64,000 bases of DNA from Tamarix chinensis (lineage: Eukaryota > Streptophyta > Magnoliopsida > Caryophyllales > Tamaricaceae), in contig CM060180.1 of assembly GCA_030549775.1 (NCBI GenBank), forward strand, positions 33,701,090 through 33,765,089, in the 5' to 3' direction. The notes beneath the pieces were generated by a model, which was not told the DNA's origin, did not search any database, and saw nothing but the letters and a program-made list of their open reading frames with translations. This document shows, in pieces, positions 61,610 through 64,000 of this stretch. Positions within the stretch are counted from its first letter, which is position 1. Every line of letters starts with the position of its first letter. The position numbers were made by a program, and so were the translations under genes.

Positions 61610-62690
61610 AATCATAGAAAGTGCTATTTATGGAAAGTAATATATTCTAAAAAGTGGTCAAAGAAAAGTTATTATGGTGGATTGTGTTTTCTTGTGATAT
61701 AACATTTAATATAAAACTAATACTTAAAGTGGAACAAGTGGGCTTTAGGTCTTGTAGGTTGGGTCTTTTGAAGTTTGAAATCAGCAATAATCTTTCAGTT
61801 TTCTTGTTGGATATCTATTTATGTATTTGCCATTTGTCACTAATTAAGGTTCATCCTCTACTTTATAGGCTTCTCAAGAATCTATTAGGGAATGTGCACA
61901 CTTAAGCAAATGATGACTGATGTGGTCATTCTTTGGACATTTGTCGTCCCCTTTGGACTATATCTACCAGGATAACCCAAGCATGATTTGTAATCCTCCT
62001 ATGGTTGGTGATAGGTCCTCAAACATTGATTTTCCATGTGACTCCTTGGATGGTTTACCCACTTAAAAATTTGAATGTCATGATCATCTAAAATAGGAAT
62101 TAATAAACTAATGGTTTCTTTATGTGGTTTCCTTAAATGACTTGAGTGTATATGTGTGGATTTGTATGCCTATGTGTGTGTATGTGTACTATTCCTTTAT
62201 ATTTCCAGGTTAATTAGTTATTTTTCTAGCTAACTTGCTACATATTTTAAACATGGTTGCAATTAACTATGATGTCCATGATGAGTAGATAATCAAGTGC
62301 AAATTGAGTATAAACATATTTAGTTTCAATGGCATATATTGTGGGAAAGAGTAAGAGAGGTGACCCATTTTCAAAGTTCTATTTATCAATATTTTTTATG
62401 TTTTCTTATTATATTAATATATTCATTTAGTTGGATTTGTTTGAATTTACTAGACAATACCATTTTCTTCTAGCCTAAGTTAATGATTTAGAATGTTATA
62501 CTTTCATTGTTTAGTTAGCCTTATCATCTAGTGTGAAAAAGACAGTGATGTCTACTTATGCTAGTTGTAGTATTAATACCTCAATATAGGTTCTATATTC
62601 TGCCGATTTTCTTATTTTGAATATTTTCAATTTTGAAAATCAAGGATGTGATAAAGAGCAATTGATCTATTGTGTTATATGAATTACCAA
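61610..62690. other. Unassigned stretch
   Basis: Probably the continuation of the target sequence split by the element at 57591-61604, followed by sequence grading into the next reverse element. No gene recognised. Confidence 0.3.
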
Positions 62691-62699
62691 ATGGATATC

Positions 62700-63269
62700 A
62701 TTTTTTTGTTTTCATATGTATTCATTTATGTGCTTATACAATCATCATTTATGTGTTTCGTGTGGCATTTGTAAGTTTAGGGTTGTATATGGTTTACTCA
62801 ATATCGTTGTACTAATGTGTTATATTCTGAGGTCAGTTGCCTATTTAATGGATAGTCTTGACCTTGTTGAAGTATTTTGAGGGTTCTGCCTAAAACAACT
62901 AGGTTTTGGGTTGAGAATTAAGATTATCCATTGTCTGCTCTACCATTTTTTTATCTAGATATTCCTTACACTCTTATGTCCCCACTAGGCTTTATTTTTG
63001 TTGGCTTGTTGTATCTTTTGCCAATACTTTTTTTTAACATCAAAACAATGATAAACTTGTAATGTAATATATTATCTACTTCTAATTAATGTTCTTATTA
63101 ATTTAAGCAAATAAATATTTTAGGCTTAGTAGTTAGCATAAAAAAGGTATATGAGATTAGACTTATGCTAACTACGAGGAGAATACCCTACGTTAGTAAT
63201 GTTTTAGCTTTTGCAATTCACTCCCTTAGAAAAAAAGGTTCCCAGTATTAACAATGGGGGTGTTATACA
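62700..63269 (-). mobile_element. Long TGTAACACC-family element, reverse, 5' part only
   Basis: The right edge GGGGGTGTTATACA ends at about 63269. The section 62780-63060 matches 45930-46170 of the reverse copy at 39976-46391 (for example TTGTACTAATGTGTTATATT versus TTGTACTGATGTGTTTTGTT, then CACTCTTATGTCC versus CACTCTTATGTTC). No left terminus was found, so this is a truncated copy or one whose other part is too diverged to see. Confidence 0.55.
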
Positions 63270-63843
63270 ATACTATTACTTCCACTTGAATAGCTATCTA
63301 TGAAGTACAACTATTCATGAATGAAGAACATTAATATTGCTCACTTTAAGAAAAACCATCGTCATGGAGTTGTATTGAGCATCTTTTCAACCAAAATGAA
63401 GAGAAAAGTAAACCAATCTCTCTATTGTTTAGAATGATGGAAATTGGGATTTCTTTACCCTTCCACAATCCTTTCCAAATCAAGGATTCTTCGAAGCCTT
63501 GATTAGAAGCTAAGAAAGATGCCTTATTCTAGAAATTTAATAGTTTAGCACTATTTTCCATGAGTTTATCCTACAACAGCTACTTTCATAATAACTAATT
63601 CCTAACAAGGAAAAAGTGGTTTTCGATTTGGATTGGTGTTTCACCATCAAGATTATATGTCTTCCCATATGGATCCCTTATGATGAAAATTTACCTTCCA
63701 ATGAATCACTCTTTTGGAGAGGAATTAATGAATACATGCATTGGCCTATTTGTTTTGGCAATTTTTTGAAACCTATGTCCCCCATTTCTTAAGCTAAAAT
63801 TTGTTTCTCTAAACTTAAGATATTTTTTTTAGATAATTATTAT
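63270..63843. other. Short stretch between family copies
   Basis: AT-rich, no open frame or element end recognised. Confidence 0.4.
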
Positions 63844-64000
63844 TATAACAACCTCCCCCCTCAAAATTTTAACAACTAGCTTTAAAAAATGGCTTTATTG
63901 AGGAAGTAAATGCAAAACTTGGGATGCTACTACTATATATGTATGTATGTACATAAGTAAGGTATGATAATAAACTCTAAAAGACACACACACACACACA
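63844..64000 (+). mobile_element. Start of another forward long-family element, cut by window end
   Basis: TATAACAACCTCCCCCCTC resembles the family's TGTAACACCYCC start. The following GGCTTTATTGAGGAAG and GGGATGCTACTAC correspond to GAGTTTATTGCGGATG and GGGTGCAACTGCCAC at the start of the copy at 43456. A (CA)n run occupies the last bases (63985-64000). Confidence 0.45.

Noticed and set aside
1..64000. Canonical tRNA, snRNA or rRNA genes
   Set aside because: No cloverleaf-consistent A/B box pair with acceptor stem, and no snRNA promoter elements, were found by eye; a covariance-model scan would be decisive.

Overview
The window looks like AT-rich nuclear DNA from a flowering plant. The evidence is GT-AG introns, Arabidopsis-type CCCTAAA telomeric heptamers, plant MITEs, plant Ty1/copia, LINE, PIF/Harbinger and hAT debris, and a Cassandra TRIM. 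A monocot is plausible, because the commonest repeat resembles the very long LTRs of Del/Tekay chromoviruses known from lilies and yams. I cannot fix the species. There is one 500-base assembly gap (38334-38833).

Only one host gene is recognisable. At the left edge, on the minus strand, are the first two coding exons of a SNAPC1/SNAP43-like subunit of the snRNA-activating protein complex (1545 down to 1280). The rest of that gene is uncertain or lies beyond the window start. A Tourist-like MITE (475-869) lies just downstream, probably in an intron. Most other open reading frames are chance products of strand-asymmetric, purine- or pyrimidine-rich repeats.

Layout. 1-1700: SNAPC1-like gene start and a MITE. 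3485-3875: a TA-anchored repeat with interstitial telomere-like heptamers. About 5450-11160: a decayed PIF/Harbinger transposon with a Myb/trihelix-like ORF and a DDE transposase, both on the minus strand and both broken. 12353-12580: a LINE RNase H fragment. 15067-17895: a long TG...CA element. 18430-19703: LINE ORF1 carrying a solo Cassandra LTR with a perfect target duplication. 20377-20621: a Stowaway MITE. 20830-23021: another long element copy. 23022-25000: a CACTA remnant with palindromic subterminal motifs. 29440-29910: a copia gag pseudogene. 30302-34634: a complete long element. 34712 to the gap: another copy containing a divergent satellite of about 155 bp. 38841 onward: a copia primer-binding site and LTR. 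39976-46391: a nest, in which a reversed long element holds a complete Cassandra TRIM and a second long element. 46400-46720: a hAT (DUF4371) remnant. 50050-51740: a SIRE-like LTR. 52013: a CACTA end. 54420-55740: CCGAC-rich repeats. 56813-57051: a Tourist MITE. 57591-61604: another complete long element. 62700-63269 and 63844-64000: partial copies.

The main theme is one abundant family of 2.3-4.3 kb elements. They begin TGTAACACC, end GGTRTTACA, and carry 5-bp target duplications, but show no gag-pol. I interpret them as solo LTRs of a Del/Tekay-like Ty3/gypsy element or a non-autonomous derivative. With nested Cassandra insertions, whose LTRs carry a 5S rRNA-like sequence, they allow insertions to be ordered in time.
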